Below, in pieces: positions 1 to 7,734 of a stretch of 64,000 bases of DNA. This DNA comes from a bacterium (lineage in GTDB: Bacteria > Bacteroidota > Ignavibacteria > Ignavibacteriales > Ignavibacteriaceae). The DNA lies in the NCBI GenBank assembly GCA_016716565.1, contig JADJWC010000001.1, forward strand, positions 1,116,001 to 1,180,000. The letters are read 5' to 3'. Positions within the stretch are counted from its first letter, which is position 1; each line of letters starts with the position of its first letter. Below the pieces are notes generated by a model, which did not search any database, was not told the origin of the DNA, and saw only the letters and a list, made by a program, of their open reading frames with translations. The position numbers and the translations under genes were made by a program.

Positions 1-2
1 TT

Positions 3-521
3 ATTGAGATTATGGACAGAAGAATTGGAATAAAAAAAGCAATTTTAAATACCATCCATTCCTTTACTTCTTCAAATTCTCTGGTAGATGCGCCTTCAAA
101 AAGAGATCTTCGTATGGGAAGATCGGCAATGATGAATTTAATTCCTGCTTCCACAGGTGCGGCAATAGCAACTATCAAAGCATTGCCGCAATTAGAAAAT
201 AAATTTGATGGCATAGCGATACGCACTCCTGTGCCTGTAGGTTCTATTTCGGATATAACATTCGTACCTGCAAAAAATACTTCTGTGGAAGAAATCAATA
301 ATATCCTGATTGAAGAATCAAAAACCGACAGATATAAACAAGTATTGGCTACTTCGAATGAACCTCTGGTTTCTTCAGATATTATTAATAGCAGCTATGC
401 ATCAATTGTCGACTTGAAAATGACCAGAGTTGTAGATCGAGATTTAGTAAAAATTATGACCTGGTATGACAATGAATGGGGATTTACAAATCAAATGATC
501 CGTGAAATCAAATTGATTTAA
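3..521 (+). CDS. gap: Glyceraldehyde-3-phosphate dehydrogenase, C-terminal part (5' end outside window)
   Basis: This is the catalytic and C-terminal part of a GAPDH, which converts glyceraldehyde 3-phosphate to 1,3-bisphosphoglycerate in glycolysis with NAD(P). The frame is open to the window edge, so the NAD-binding domain and the catalytic cysteine lie upstream and cannot be checked. Visible family signatures are the segment DLRMGRSAMMNLIPASTGAA, followed by FDGIAIRTPVP, and the nearly invariant WYDNEWG close to the C-terminus. The methionine at position 12 is internal, not a start. The sequence around the substrate loop is somewhat divergent (IRTPVPVGSISD instead of the usual VPTPNVSVVD), so this may be a secondary paralogue. 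The assignment itself is safe. Confidence 0.93.
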   Translation: MEIMDRRIGIKKAILNTIHSFTSSNSLVDAPSKRDLRMGRSAMMNLIPASTGAAIATIKALPQLENKFDGIAIRTPVPVGSISDITFVPAKNTSVEEINNILIEESKTDRYKQVLATSNEPLVSSDIINSSYASIVDLKMTRVVDRDLVKIMTWYDNEWGFTNQMIREIKLI

Positions 522-542
522 AGATTTTTAATAAATGATAAA

Positions 543-902
543 ATGAATTCTACGAAAGGGTTTATGATGGAAAATGGAAATCTGTATCCAGTGGCATCCA
601 GAGAACTGAACGATAAAAAAGCTAATCTATCACCAAAAAACATTGAAGCCTGGCGGAATTTCAGTAAAACAGTATTTGAGGATGGAGAATTACCTGAAAA
701 AATAAAGCAGCTTATCGCAGTGGCCGTTGCACACGTTACTCAATGTCCATACTGCATCAGGTCACATACCAGGACGGCAATTAGGAGAGGCGCAACAAAA
801 AAAGAAATAATGGAAGCAATTTGGATTGCGGCTGAGATGCGTGCTGGAGCAGCGTATGCCCACGCGACTCTTGCGATGGACGAAATGGAGAATATTCGGT
901 AG
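543..902 (+). CDS. AhpD/carboxymuconolactone decarboxylase-like protein
   Basis: This is a small CMD/AhpD-fold protein of up to 119 residues. The core shows the AhpD-type redox motif CPYCIRSH, followed by a helix with TRTAIRRGATKKEI and the typical AEMRAGAAYAHA segment. Members of this family act as thiol-dependent peroxidase partners or decarboxylases; the CxxC plus downstream His favours a redox role. The first ATG (543) has no good ribosome site. The ATGs at 564 and 567 follow GAAAGGG at 554-560, so the protein probably starts at 567. It lies between gap and a flavin reductase and may share their transcript. The exact substrate cannot be told from sequence. Confidence 0.82.
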   Translation: MNSTKGFMMENGNLYPVASRELNDKKANLSPKNIEAWRNFSKTVFEDGELPEKIKQLIAVAVAHVTQCPYCIRSHTRTAIRRGATKKEIMEAIWIAAEMRAGAAYAHATLAMDEMENIR

Positions 903-940
903 TTGGGAAATTTAGATAAGATGATAAACTGGAAAAAAGT

Positions 941-1684
941 ATGAATGAATATTCAGTAAAAATATTAGAGATAAGTTCTATATCATCAAACACATTTAAT
1001 ATTAAAGTGGAAAAGCCTCAGGGATATACATATACTCCTGGACAATTTACGAACATATCATTAATAGATGGTGTCAAACTCGACGAAAAAGAATCCTTTT
1101 GTTTCGTTGGGTTAGTGGAAGCAAGTCATCTGGAATTTATAATCAAATTATATAACCAGAATGATTCACTAAAAAAAGCAATTGTTGGTTCAAGTGTTGG
1201 TAAAAAATTAAAGATAAGTGAGCCGCATGGAACTTTTAAATATAAAGGGATGGGTGTATTTATTGCTGCCGGTACCGGGATTACACCTGCTATCGCAATA
1301 TTGCGAGATCTTAAACATAAGAATGACCTAGCGGGAAATATGTTAATTTATTCGAATAGGAAAATGGACGATGTTATCCTGCATACGGAATTATCTCAGA
1401 TGCTTGGTATAGATTACATTAATGTGTTCACAAAAGAACGTTATGAAGGTTACTTTTTTGGAAGAATTGATAAAAACTTTTTAAGAATGCAAATCGTAGA
1501 TTCTGTGAGGTATTTCTATCTGTGTGGCTCATCAAATTTCGTTCAAGACATGCGATTGATACTTAAAGAATTTAATATACCATCAGATTCAATAATTTTT
1601 GAAGATGCTATTGTAAGTAATTCGATCAGAAAAAATAAAACTGAAGATATTGTAAATATCGAACAAACAATTGAAAATATCTGA
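941..1684 (+). CDS. Ferredoxin-NAD(P)H reductase-like flavoprotein (paralogue 1)
   Basis: This 247-residue protein has the two-domain FNR fold. An N-terminal FAD-binding barrel carries PGQF and a PFTF-like stretch (here ESFCFVG), and the NAD-binding half carries GVFIAAGTGITPAIAILR. It should move electrons between NAD(P)H and a small redox carrier in the cytoplasm. It is clearly related to the gene at 4027-4701 on the other strand, sharing GYEFIPGQ-like and AGxGITPxIAILR segments. The C-terminal 20 or so residues after the FNR core look like a non-conserved tail. It is followed after 11 bases by a small gene of unknown role. The electron partner is unknown. Confidence 0.82.
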   Translation: MNEYSVKILEISSISSNTFNIKVEKPQGYTYTPGQFTNISLIDGVKLDEKESFCFVGLVEASHLEFIIKLYNQNDSLKKAIVGSSVGKKLKISEPHGTFKYKGMGVFIAAGTGITPAIAILRDLKHKNDLAGNMLIYSNRKMDDVILHTELSQMLGIDYINVFTKERYEGYFFGRIDKNFLRMQIVDSVRYFYLCGSSNFVQDMRLILKEFNIPSDSIIFEDAIVSNSIRKNKTEDIVNIEQTIENI

Positions 1685-1695
1685 AGGGATCTGCA

Positions 1696-1914
1696 ATGAA
1701 CCAAATTGATGAGCTTAATGGGGCGATAATTAAGATTACAATGACAATTCAGGAACGATATCCGGAATTATATGAATTATTGTCTGAGATGCCAGTAACA
1801 ATTCCAAATATTAAAAATCCAACGATAAACCTGGAAACTCTGAATTCATATTATAATTCCCTCCGATCTCTGATTGAAACTTACAACAATAATGATCATC
1901 TATTGAGATTGTAA
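1696..1914 (+). CDS. Small hypothetical protein (72 aa)
   Basis: I do not recognise a family for this 72-residue protein. It looks mostly helical, with a central proline-rich turn (MPVTIPNIKNPTINL) and no cysteines, signal peptide or membrane segment. AAGGGATCTGCA precedes the ATG and gives a reasonable ribosome site. Its stop codon overlaps the start of the following DUF488 gene by one base (TAATG), so the two are translationally coupled. Together with the upstream flavoprotein this suggests a three-gene unit. Function is unknown. Confidence 0.6.
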   Translation: MNQIDELNGAIIKITMTIQERYPELYELLSEMPVTIPNIKNPTINLETLNSYYNSLRSLIETYNNNDHLLRL

Positions 1915-2267
1915 TGAACATAAAAGTTAAAAGAATTTATGAGAAAGAATCAAATTCAGATGGGTATCGGATACTAGTTGATAGAATCTGGCCAAGGGGG
2001 GTGAAAAATTCGGAAGTAAAAATTGATCTTTGGATGAAAGAAATTGCACCATCTAATGAGCTGCGCAAGTGGTTTGCACATGACATCAGGAGATGGATTT
2101 CATTTAAAGCTAAGTATAGTAGAGAACTCAGAGGAAAAATGGAGCTTCTTCATCAAATCAAAAAATTACAAAAACAAAAAGGTATTGTCACGCTACTTTA
2201 TTCAGCCAAAGATGAGGAGCATAACAATGCTGTAGCGCTCAAATGCTTTTTCTCTTCGGATAAATGA
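1914..2267 (+). CDS. DUF488 family protein (YeaO-like)
   Basis: This 117-residue protein matches the DUF488/YeaO family. It has the hallmark RILVDRIWPRG near the N-terminus, the WMKEIAPSNELRKWF segment, and a C-terminal TLLYSAKDEEHNNA resembling the family's TLLYAAKDxxHNxA. Length agrees with the family. The biochemical role of DUF488 proteins is not firmly established, and they are often found near redox or stress genes. The start overlaps the upstream stop by one base. Nothing is missing from the conserved core, so the protein is probably functional. Confidence 0.88.
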   Translation: MNIKVKRIYEKESNSDGYRILVDRIWPRGVKNSEVKIDLWMKEIAPSNELRKWFAHDIRRWISFKAKYSRELRGKMELLHQIKKLQKQKGIVTLLYSAKDEEHNNAVALKCFFSSDK

Positions 2268-2342
2268 TATATGAAAAGTGTTCAACAATATATCCAGAGA
2301 TCTACCGAATGTAGAATAATAATTCATTCAATCGACTAAAAG

Positions 2343-2356
2343 TTGATTTAAGTCAA
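2343..2356. promoter_or_regulatory. FNR/CRP-family-like binding site
   Basis: TTGATTTAAGTCAA differs from the FNR consensus TTGAT-N4-ATCAA at one position, and nearly forms a perfect dyad. It lies about 115 bases upstream of the small TPR gene at 2472. A second, perfectly symmetrical copy occurs at 16194-16207 upstream of a cupin gene. It is probably a site for an FNR/DNR-type regulator encoded elsewhere. Confidence 0.4.
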
Positions 2357-2471
2357 TTGTTATCGATAAACATATTCTTAAAATAAGTTTAGTAAAAGAA
2401 AGAACAATAAACTTTTTAGAATCGACTTTGGTAAAGTAGATTTTATATAAAATAATTTGAAAAGGGAAATG

Positions 2472-2705
2472 ATGAATTATGAAAATGTGCCAGCTAATGT
2501 TTCCTCAACTTCATTAAATATCATAGGAGTAGAAAAGGCTGATCAGGGAGAAATCCAAGTTGCAATCAAGTTTTTTTCTGAGGCAATTAAACTTAATCCG
2601 AATGATCCAAACGCTTACTTTAACAGGGCGACTTTGCTTGTCAAGATGGGAGATATTCAAGCAGCAAGGGCCGATTTTAATAGTGCACAGGAATTTAGTA
2701 GTTGA
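2472..2705 (+). CDS. Small TPR-repeat protein
   Basis: This protein of about 77 residues contains essentially one and a half to two tetratricopeptide repeats. The GEIQVAIKFFSEAIKLNPNDP segment has the usual A, F, A and P spacing, and NAYFNRATLLVKMGDIQAARADF starts the second repeat. Such short TPR proteins act as protein-interaction modules in the cytoplasm. The start at 2472 is chosen because AGGG sits 5 bases upstream; an in-frame ATG at 2469 and a TTG at 2457 are alternatives. An FNR-like box lies upstream. There is no signal peptide. The partner is unknown. Confidence 0.7.
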   Translation: MNYENVPANVSSTSLNIIGVEKADQGEIQVAIKFFSEAIKLNPNDPNAYFNRATLLVKMGDIQAARADFNSAQEFSS

Positions 2706-2836
2706 TTATTGCAGAATGATTTAACCTTTTACATTAGCTATGATATCATAACGATTATAACAATGATTGTGTTTATGAAGTTTTTGGATCTTATAAAATC
2801 AATAAATATTTAGTTTAAATTTATTTTTTCTGCATT

Positions 2837-2864
2837 GTAACCTTTATGCTAGGTTATTCATCAG
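2837..2864 (+). promoter_or_regulatory. Putative ECF-sigma promoter before the DUF2231 gene
   Basis: GTAACC (2837-2842), a 16-base spacer and CATCAG (2859-2864) lie 30 bases upstream of a broken membrane-protein gene. The same GTAACC-N16-C(A/T)TC arrangement appears at 5531-5558 (+) and 4723-4750 (-), all flanking the ECF sigma gene at 4809-5486. The recurrence with identical spacing supports a shared promoter class. Confidence 0.5.
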
Positions 2865-2893
2865 AGTATTAAACAAAAATTTTAATTGTAATA

Positions 2894-3333
2894 ATGTTTA
2901 AAGCTACTATTTCGGGACATCCCATTCACATAATGCTGATTCACTTTCCGATAGCATTTCTTCCACTAAGTGCTTTACTGGACATATTTTCAATCATATA
3001 TCAAAGCTTTATTTGGCAGAATTAGCCTTTTATTCATTGGTCTTGGGAACTACTTCAGGATTTTTTGCTGCAGGATTCGGAGCGATTGATCTAATCAAAA
3101 TAAAAAACGAGCAGACAATTCTAAAAATAGCTTTGCTGCACGGCGGATTAAATGTGCTATGGCTTATGATATTTAGTGTGATTGCAGGAATTCAATTGAA
3201 GCAGTTCCCAGAAATTAATATCTTAAATAACTGGGTAATAATATTGAAAACATTGATCGTGGTGGGATTATTTTACACTAACTTCCTTGGTGGTGAGTTA
3301 GTATTACATTATGGCGTTGGTCGAAAAAATTAG
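2894..3333 (+). pseudogene. DUF2231 membrane protein, interrupted by a frameshift
   Basis: Two reading frames together encode one DUF2231-type membrane protein. The first frame (ATG at 2894) gives the diagnostic SGHPIHIMLIHFPIAFLPL segment and stops at about 3024. The second frame resumes at once with LAFYSLVLGTTSGFFAAGFGAIDLI and runs through two further hydrophobic helices to 3333. The family is a four-helix inner-membrane protein of unknown biochemical role. The join is near 3010-3025 and needs a single-base indel. A putative ECF promoter lies just upstream. Either the gene is a recent pseudogene or there is a sequence error; several nearby genes show the same kind of damage. Confidence 0.75.
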
Positions 3334-3337
3334 TTGT

Positions 3338-4006
3338 TTATTTTTTAATATAACTGATAAACTCATTTCTAGTTTCAGGCTCCAGAAATCTTCCATTATA
3401 TTCCGAAGTAAGAGTTCTGCTGTTTGCATCCTCTATACCCCTGGATTTTATACACAGATGATCTGCCTCAATAACCACCGCTACATCCTTTGTATTTAGA
3501 ATTGTTATAAGCTCTTCAGAAATCTGATGTGTAAGCCTTTCCTGTAGTTGAGGACGTTTTGCATAAAACTGCACAATCCGATTAAGTTTGGAAAGCCCGA
3601 TTACATATTCATTGGCAAAATATGCAACATGTGCTTTTCCAATTATAGGAACGAAATGATGTTCGCAGTATGAATAAATGGTAATATCTTTCTCAACAAT
3701 CATCTGATCAGAGTTAAATGACTTCTTGAATAATGATATCTTTGGTTTATTATTTGTATTTAATCCACTGAATACTTCTCTGACAAACATTTTGGCGACC
3801 CTTCTTGGAGTATCTTTCAAACTGTCATTATTGAGATTCAAACCAAGGACACTCATAATATCTCTGAATCTATCTTCAATGATTTCTATTTTTGTTTCAT
3901 CGTCTACCAGATGCGATAAAAATGCATTTTCATTTTCAGAATAACCTAACGATTGAATCATTGCTTGAGTTTCTATGCTTTTACCATTTGAGCCATTTTT
4001 TTCCAT
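3338..4006 (-). CDS. folE: GTP cyclohydrolase I
   Basis: This 222-residue enzyme converts GTP to 7,8-dihydroneopterin triphosphate, the first step of tetrahydrofolate or pterin synthesis. Zinc and active-site residues are all present: Cys114 with His116-His117 in YCEHHF, and His183 and Cys185 in DHLCIKSRG. The substrate-binding GLSKLNRIVQFYAKRPQLQE segment is intact. AAAGG 9 bases before the ATG supports the start. It lies 20 bases downstream of the flavoprotein gene at 4027-4701 on the same strand, so the two probably form an operon driven by the GTAACC-type promoter. A degenerate FolE2-like gene occurs at 9755-10518. Confidence 0.96.
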   Translation of the reverse strand: MEKNGSNGKSIETQAMIQSLGYSENENAFLSHLVDDETKIEIIEDRFRDIMSVLGLNLNNDSLKDTPRRVAKMFVREVFSGLNTNNKPKISLFKKSFNSDQMIVEKDITIYSYCEHHFVPIIGKAHVAYFANEYVIGLSKLNRIVQFYAKRPQLQERLTHQISEELITILNTKDVAVVIEADHLCIKSRGIEDANSRTLTSEYNGRFLEPETRNEFISYIKK

Positions 4007-4026
4007 ATAAGTACCTTTCTAATGAT

Positions 4027-4701
4027 CTAGAATCCCTCTTTTATTATATGACTCTTGTCTATGTTCAACTGGCTCAGCTGTTTTTCGATCGATTCCATCA
4101 TTGGAATTGGTCCACAGATATAGTACTTATTTTGATCATCGAGATCCGTATAAGACTTTAACAAGTCTGTAGTGATAAAACCGTAATCATATCCTTCAAC
4201 TTTTTCGTCGGATAAAATATTATAAAAATTTTTTCCTAATAATGCCCGGAATTCAGCTTCCAGTATAATATCCGACTTTGTTTTATTTGCAAACAATAAT
4301 TTGTTTTCTCCAAGCATATGATGTTTATTCAGATATCTGAGAATTGCAATAAAAGGTGTTATTCCTGCACCTCCAGCAATAAAAACACCTTTACCTTTAT
4401 AAGCTATTTCTCCCCATACATCATGAATAATAATACTATCTCCTGGTGCAAGCTTGTCCATTTCACTTGTCACTCCAAGGTGATCACTATATATTTTAAT
4501 TGTAAATTCAAGATTTGGCCAGTCATTTAGGCCGGTAAAAGTAAAAGGTCTTTTCTGTTCTGTAAAACCCGGTTTATTTATTGCAACTTCGGTTGCCTGC
4601 CCGGGTATAAACTCATAACCGTGTGGTTTTTCCACAACAAATCTTTTAACATCATGTGTGATTTGTGTGATTTCCAGAATATTTACGATGTGCTTTTCCA
4701 A
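4027..4701 (-). CDS. Ferredoxin-NAD(P)H reductase-like flavoprotein (paralogue 2)
   Basis: This 224-residue flavoprotein has the FNR fold. The FAD barrel carries FIPGQATEVAINKPG and RPFTFTGL, and the NAD-binding half carries GVFIAGGAGITPFIAILRYL. The C-terminal YYICGPIPMMESIEKQL is the usual CGPxPMM signature. Translation most likely begins at the TTG at 4701, because AAAAGGAG sits about 8 bases upstream and no in-frame ATG fits. It is a paralogue of 941-1684 but keeps a better CGPxPMM motif. It heads a two-gene operon with folE, under a putative ECF-type promoter at 4723-4750. An oxidative-stress or membrane-linked redox role is possible but unproven. Confidence 0.85.
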   Translation of the reverse strand: MEKHIVNILEITQITHDVKRFVVEKPHGYEFIPGQATEVAINKPGFTEQKRPFTFTGLNDWPNLEFTIKIYSDHLGVTSEMDKLAPGDSIIIHDVWGEIAYKGKGVFIAGGAGITPFIAILRYLNKHHMLGENKLLFANKTKSDIILEAEFRALLGKNFYNILSDEKVEGYDYGFITTDLLKSYTDLDDQNKYYICGPIPMMESIEKQLSQLNIDKSHIIKEGF

Positions 4702-4722
4702 AAATTCATCTCCTTTTTATTA

Positions 4723-4750
4723 TTAGAGGAAATGGAATAAGAAAGGTTAC
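4723..4750 (-). promoter_or_regulatory. Putative ECF-sigma promoter for the flavoprotein-folE operon
   Basis: Read on the minus strand, GTAACC (4750-4745), a 16-base spacer and CTCTAA (4728-4723) precede the TTG start at 4701. Spacing and -35 box match those at 2837 and 5531. This links folE to the regulon of the sigma factor encoded next door. Confidence 0.5.
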
Positions 4751-4808
4751 AATTTATAGTGATATAATTTTATATTTATTTTTGAAATGGGTGTTCCAGT
4801 TGTAAAGT

Positions 4809-5486
4809 TTACTGTGCATTTATCTCTTGCTGGTTGCTTCTTATGTAGTCCATTACATTTTCGGTTATGTTATCACATCTTTCATTCCCAAATGTGAATA
4901 GACTTGCAAAATGAATGATTCCCTTAATATCCTCTTTCAACATTGATTTCGCTCGGTGCAGTCTTACTTTAACATTTACTTTTGAAATGCCGAGGGAATC
5001 GGAAATCTCTTCAACACTCATTCCTTCAATTTCTTTAAAAATGAAAACAGTCCTGTATTTCTCTGGCAACCGTTTGACTGCTTCTTCTAGTATTTCCTTT
5101 CTTTCTATATCCATATAGTTTTCTTCTGGGTTTTGATGACTTTCGGTACTAAAGGTTACATCTTTACTCTCATCTAATTTTACAACCCTTCTTTGCTGCC
5201 TTTTCAACATTAAGCATTCATTAATAAGGATTTTTATCAGCCAGGTGGAAAATTTGGCATCGCCTCTGAACTGGGATAATTTTTCATAAGCAGATATATA
5301 AGCTAATTGTATTACTTCCTCCGCATCATCATCCATAACACCGTAAGAAACTGCTATTCTGTACAGTCTCTGGTTATATCTACGAACTATTTCACTATAA
5401 GCTTCGATTCTTCCACTTTTTACCTCATTAATTAGTTCTTCATCGGAAATTTGTTTTAACGATTTATTGTTTTGCTTCGTCAACAT
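4809..5486 (-). CDS. ECF-type RNA polymerase sigma factor
   Basis: This is a 225-residue sigma-70 family protein of the ECF type. Region 2 spans roughly residues 30-100 (YSEIVRRYNQRLYRIAVSYGVMDDDAEEVIQLAYISAYEKL, then WLIKILINECLM). Region 4 carries the helix-turn-helix LPEKYRTVFIFKEIEGMSVEEISDSLGISKVNVKVRLHRAK. There is no region 1.1 or 3, as usual for ECF factors. A short tail after region 4 (NERCDNITENVMDYI) resembles the start of the zinc-binding anti-sigma domain often encoded next to such factors, but no separate anti-sigma gene is visible here. Putative target promoters (GTAACC-N16-CATCTA) lie immediately up- and downstream. Confidence 0.93.
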   Translation of the reverse strand: MLTKQNNKSLKQISDEELINEVKSGRIEAYSEIVRRYNQRLYRIAVSYGVMDDDAEEVIQLAYISAYEKLSQFRGDAKFSTWLIKILINECLMLKRQQRRVVKLDESKDVTFSTESHQNPEENYMDIERKEILEEAVKRLPEKYRTVFIFKEIEGMSVEEISDSLGISKVNVKVRLHRAKSMLKEDIKGIIHFASLFTFGNERCDNITENVMDYIRSNQQEINAQ

Positions 5487-5530
5487 CTACTTGTTTTTAA
5501 TTCAAAGATAATAAAACATTTACAATCTAT

Positions 5531-5558
5531 GTAACCTTTTCGCTAGTTAAATCATCTA
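5531..5558 (+). promoter_or_regulatory. Putative ECF-sigma promoter before a small membrane protein gene
   Basis: GTAACC (5531-5536), 16 bases and CATCTA (5553-5558) precede the gene at 5579. It lies in the divergent gap between that gene and the sigma factor, and is the best example of the three related promoter motifs in this cluster. Confidence 0.55.
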
Positions 5559-5578
5559 CTGCTAAAAAGGAAAATTTT

Positions 5579-5920
5579 ATGTTAATTACGAGTATTATTC
5601 TTTTCGCTTTAGCAGCAGTATCTGGAGTAACAATTTTAATCCCATTATTAACAGGTAAACCGATCGTTAAACCAGTAGCAGTTGTACATGGAATTTTTGC
5701 CGCAACTGCACTAATTATTCTCATCATTTTTTCAATCAATTATGGTGATGATTTCCCGATTTTATCTCTCATTTTATTTGTTGTTGCTGCAATCGGAGGT
5801 ATTATTCTTTTTGTACGTGATTTAAATAATAAACCGGGGCCTAAAGCTTTAGCTTTGATCCATGCGGCAGCGGCAGTTATAGCGTTCTTAATTCTATTAG
5901 TATTTGCTCTTAGTTTGTAA
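5579..5920 (+). CDS. Small four-helix membrane protein, unknown function
   Basis: This 113-residue protein consists of four hydrophobic segments separated by short glycine- and proline-rich turns. The two halves look like an internal duplication: each has a helix, a turn with NKP or GKP, a VVHG/LIHA motif and a second helix. No catalytic residues are visible. AAAAAGG lies about 8 bases before the ATG. Its promoter region carries the GTAACC-N16-CATCTA motif shared with other genes around the ECF sigma factor, which suggests an envelope-stress target. I do not recognise a named family with certainty. Confidence 0.72.
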   Translation: MLITSIILFALAAVSGVTILIPLLTGKPIVKPVAVVHGIFAATALIILIIFSINYGDDFPILSLILFVVAAIGGIILFVRDLNNKPGPKALALIHAAAAVIAFLILLVFALSL

Positions 5921-5964
5921 CTCTAACTATAATCTCAAACTAATAGCGGTATATAATTGCTCTT

Positions 5965-6044
5965 GAGATAATAGGAGTTTTTTGAAGGAGTTTTACATCT
6001 AAAAAGTCCTTAACTTTTGATGTAATTAAATAACTCTTATTCTC
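5965..6044 (+). promoter_or_regulatory. Structured 5' leader of fhs
   Basis: The 80 bases before fhs contain nested inverted repeats. GAGATAATAGGAGT (5965-5978) can pair imperfectly with ACTCTTATTCTC (6033-6044), and ACATC (5995-5999) pairs with GATGT (6019-6023). The sequence does not match the tetrahydrofolate riboswitch consensus I know. It may be a leader hairpin or an unrelated regulatory structure. Confidence 0.3.
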
Positions 6045-6066
6045 TTCAAAGACGTAAGGTATTAAT

Positions 6067-7734
6067 ATGCCAACCGATCAAGATTTAGCACGTCAAGTAA
6101 AATTGAAAAACATTAAGGAGATACTCGGAATATTAGATATTTCAGAGGATGATTTTGTCCCTTATGGAAATTATACTGGTAAAATTAAGTTAGGTGTCCG
6201 CGAAAAATTTGCTTCACGTCCGGATGGAAAACTCATTCTGGTTACTGCCATGAGTCCGACTAATTTTGGTGAAGGAAAGACATTAACATCTATTGGTCTT
6301 GGGCAAGCAATAAACAGGATTGGGAAGAAATGCATTATAGCAATCCGTGAACCTTCGGTTGGACCTGTTTTTGGTATGAAAGGAGGGGCGGCCGGCGGAG
6401 GGCATTCGCAGGTTTTACCTATGGAGATGATTAATCTGCATTTTAACGGAGACTTAAGCGCAATAACTGCTGCGCATAATCTGTTGGCTTCTATGTTGGA
6501 TAATCATATAATGAAAGGAAATGATCTGGGAATAGATGTCACCAACATATTATGGAATAGAACGATGGATATGAATGATAGATCATTGCGTCAGATTGTT
6601 ATAGGGCTAGGGGGCAGAGTAAATGGGGTACCAAGAGAATCAGGATTTGTCATAACCGCAGCGTCAGAAGTCATGGCCATTCTTGCACTTGCGGAATCGC
6701 GTGCTGATTTGAAAAGAAGACTTGGAGAAATTGCAGTTGGTTATAATTTTGATCAGAAATTAGTACGTGCAAAAGATCTTCAGGCAAATAATGCGATGGC
6801 AGTTTTACTGAACGATGCAATTATGCCAAACCTAGTTCAAACTAGTGAAAACACTCCAGCACTGGTTCACGCGGGCCCATTTGCAAACATTGCACATGGC
6901 ACCAACAGTATTATTGCAGATAAAATTGCTCTTAAACTGGCTGATTATGTTGTGACTGAGTGTGGCTTTGGTTCCGATTTAGGTGCCGAAAAATTCTTTG
7001 ATATTGTTTGTAGGAGCAGTGATATGTGGCCATCGGTAGTTGTTATTGTTGCAACGTGCAGAGCGATTAAATTTCACGGAGGTGTAAAGTCAAAACCGGA
7101 ATCTTTATTGTATGAAGAAAATTATGAAGCATTCAGTAAAGGGTTAGGAAATCTTGAAGTGCACATCAATAATATGAAAAAGTTTGGAGTACCCGTTATA
7201 ATCACGATCAACAAATTTCCGAAAGATACACAACAAGAAATTAAAATGATCTTTCAATTGTGCGAGAAACTTAATGTGGATTGTGCTGCCCATGAAGCAT
7301 TCAGCAAGGGCGGTGAAGGAGCGATTGAACTTGCAGAAAAGACGGTCAGGCTCGCTGAAGAAAATAACAATCCGCAAAAGAAATTTTTATATGATCTGGA
7401 AATGTCTGTCGAAGATAAAATTCAAACTATCGCAACTCAAATATATGGCGCAGAAGATGTCTATTTTGAGAAGCGTGCAAAAAAGAAAATAGAAAAATTT
7501 GTTGAATTAGGATTTGGAAATTTACCTGTCTGCATTGCGAAAACACAGATGTCACTTTCAGATAATCCTCGCAATGTTGGAGTGCCAAAAGCGTGGACAT
7601 TAACGGTAATAATTTTATATTGCAACTTTACTTCGCTCATTCGTTCGTATCTTTATTACCTCATCAACATTACTGACGAATATTTTTCCGTCACCGGAGT
7701 TACCTGTATGAGCAACCTTTTGAATTATATTTAA
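6067..7734 (+). CDS. fhs: Formate-tetrahydrofolate ligase with replaced C-terminus
   Basis: This is the ATP-dependent ligase that makes 10-formyl-tetrahydrofolate. The nucleotide-binding loop (PTNFGEGKT), the GMKGGAAGGG segment and the NPRNVG region near the end are recognisable over about 512 residues. After WTLTV the family sequence stops. The remaining 43 codons are antisense to the convergent P-II gene, and the usual final 45 or so residues (the conserved GDIMTMPGLPK-type end) are missing. The overlap with the P-II gene is 120 bases. This looks like a deletion that joined fhs to its convergent neighbour. Whether the product is active is doubtful. A structured leader precedes the start. 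Confidence 0.88.
   Translation: MPTDQDLARQVKLKNIKEILGILDISEDDFVPYGNYTGKIKLGVREKFASRPDGKLILVTAMSPTNFGEGKTLTSIGLGQAINRIGKKCIIAIREPSVGPVFGMKGGAAGGGHSQVLPMEMINLHFNGDLSAITAAHNLLASMLDNHIMKGNDLGIDVTNILWNRTMDMNDRSLRQIVIGLGGRVNGVPRESGFVITAASEVMAILALAESRADLKRRLGEIAVGYNFDQKLVRAKDLQANNAMAVLLNDAIMPNLVQTSENTPALVHAGPFANIAHGTNSIIADKIALKLADYVVTECGFGSDLGAEKFFDIVCRSSDMWPSVVVIVATCRAIKFHGGVKSKPESLLYEENYEAFSKGLGNLEVHINNMKKFGVPVIITINKFPKDTQQEIKMIFQLCEKLNVDCAAHEAFSKGGEGAIELAEKTVRLAEENNNPQKKFLYDLEMSVEDKIQTIATQIYGAEDVYFEKRAKKKIEKFVELGFGNLPVCIAKTQMSLSDNPRNVGVPKAWTLTVIILYCNFTSLIRSYLYYLINITDEYFSVTGVTCMSNLLNYI

Noticed and set aside
5965..6044. Tetrahydrofolate riboswitch before fhs
   Set aside because: The leader has hairpins, but I see none of the conserved THF-riboswitch core, so I list it only as a structured leader.
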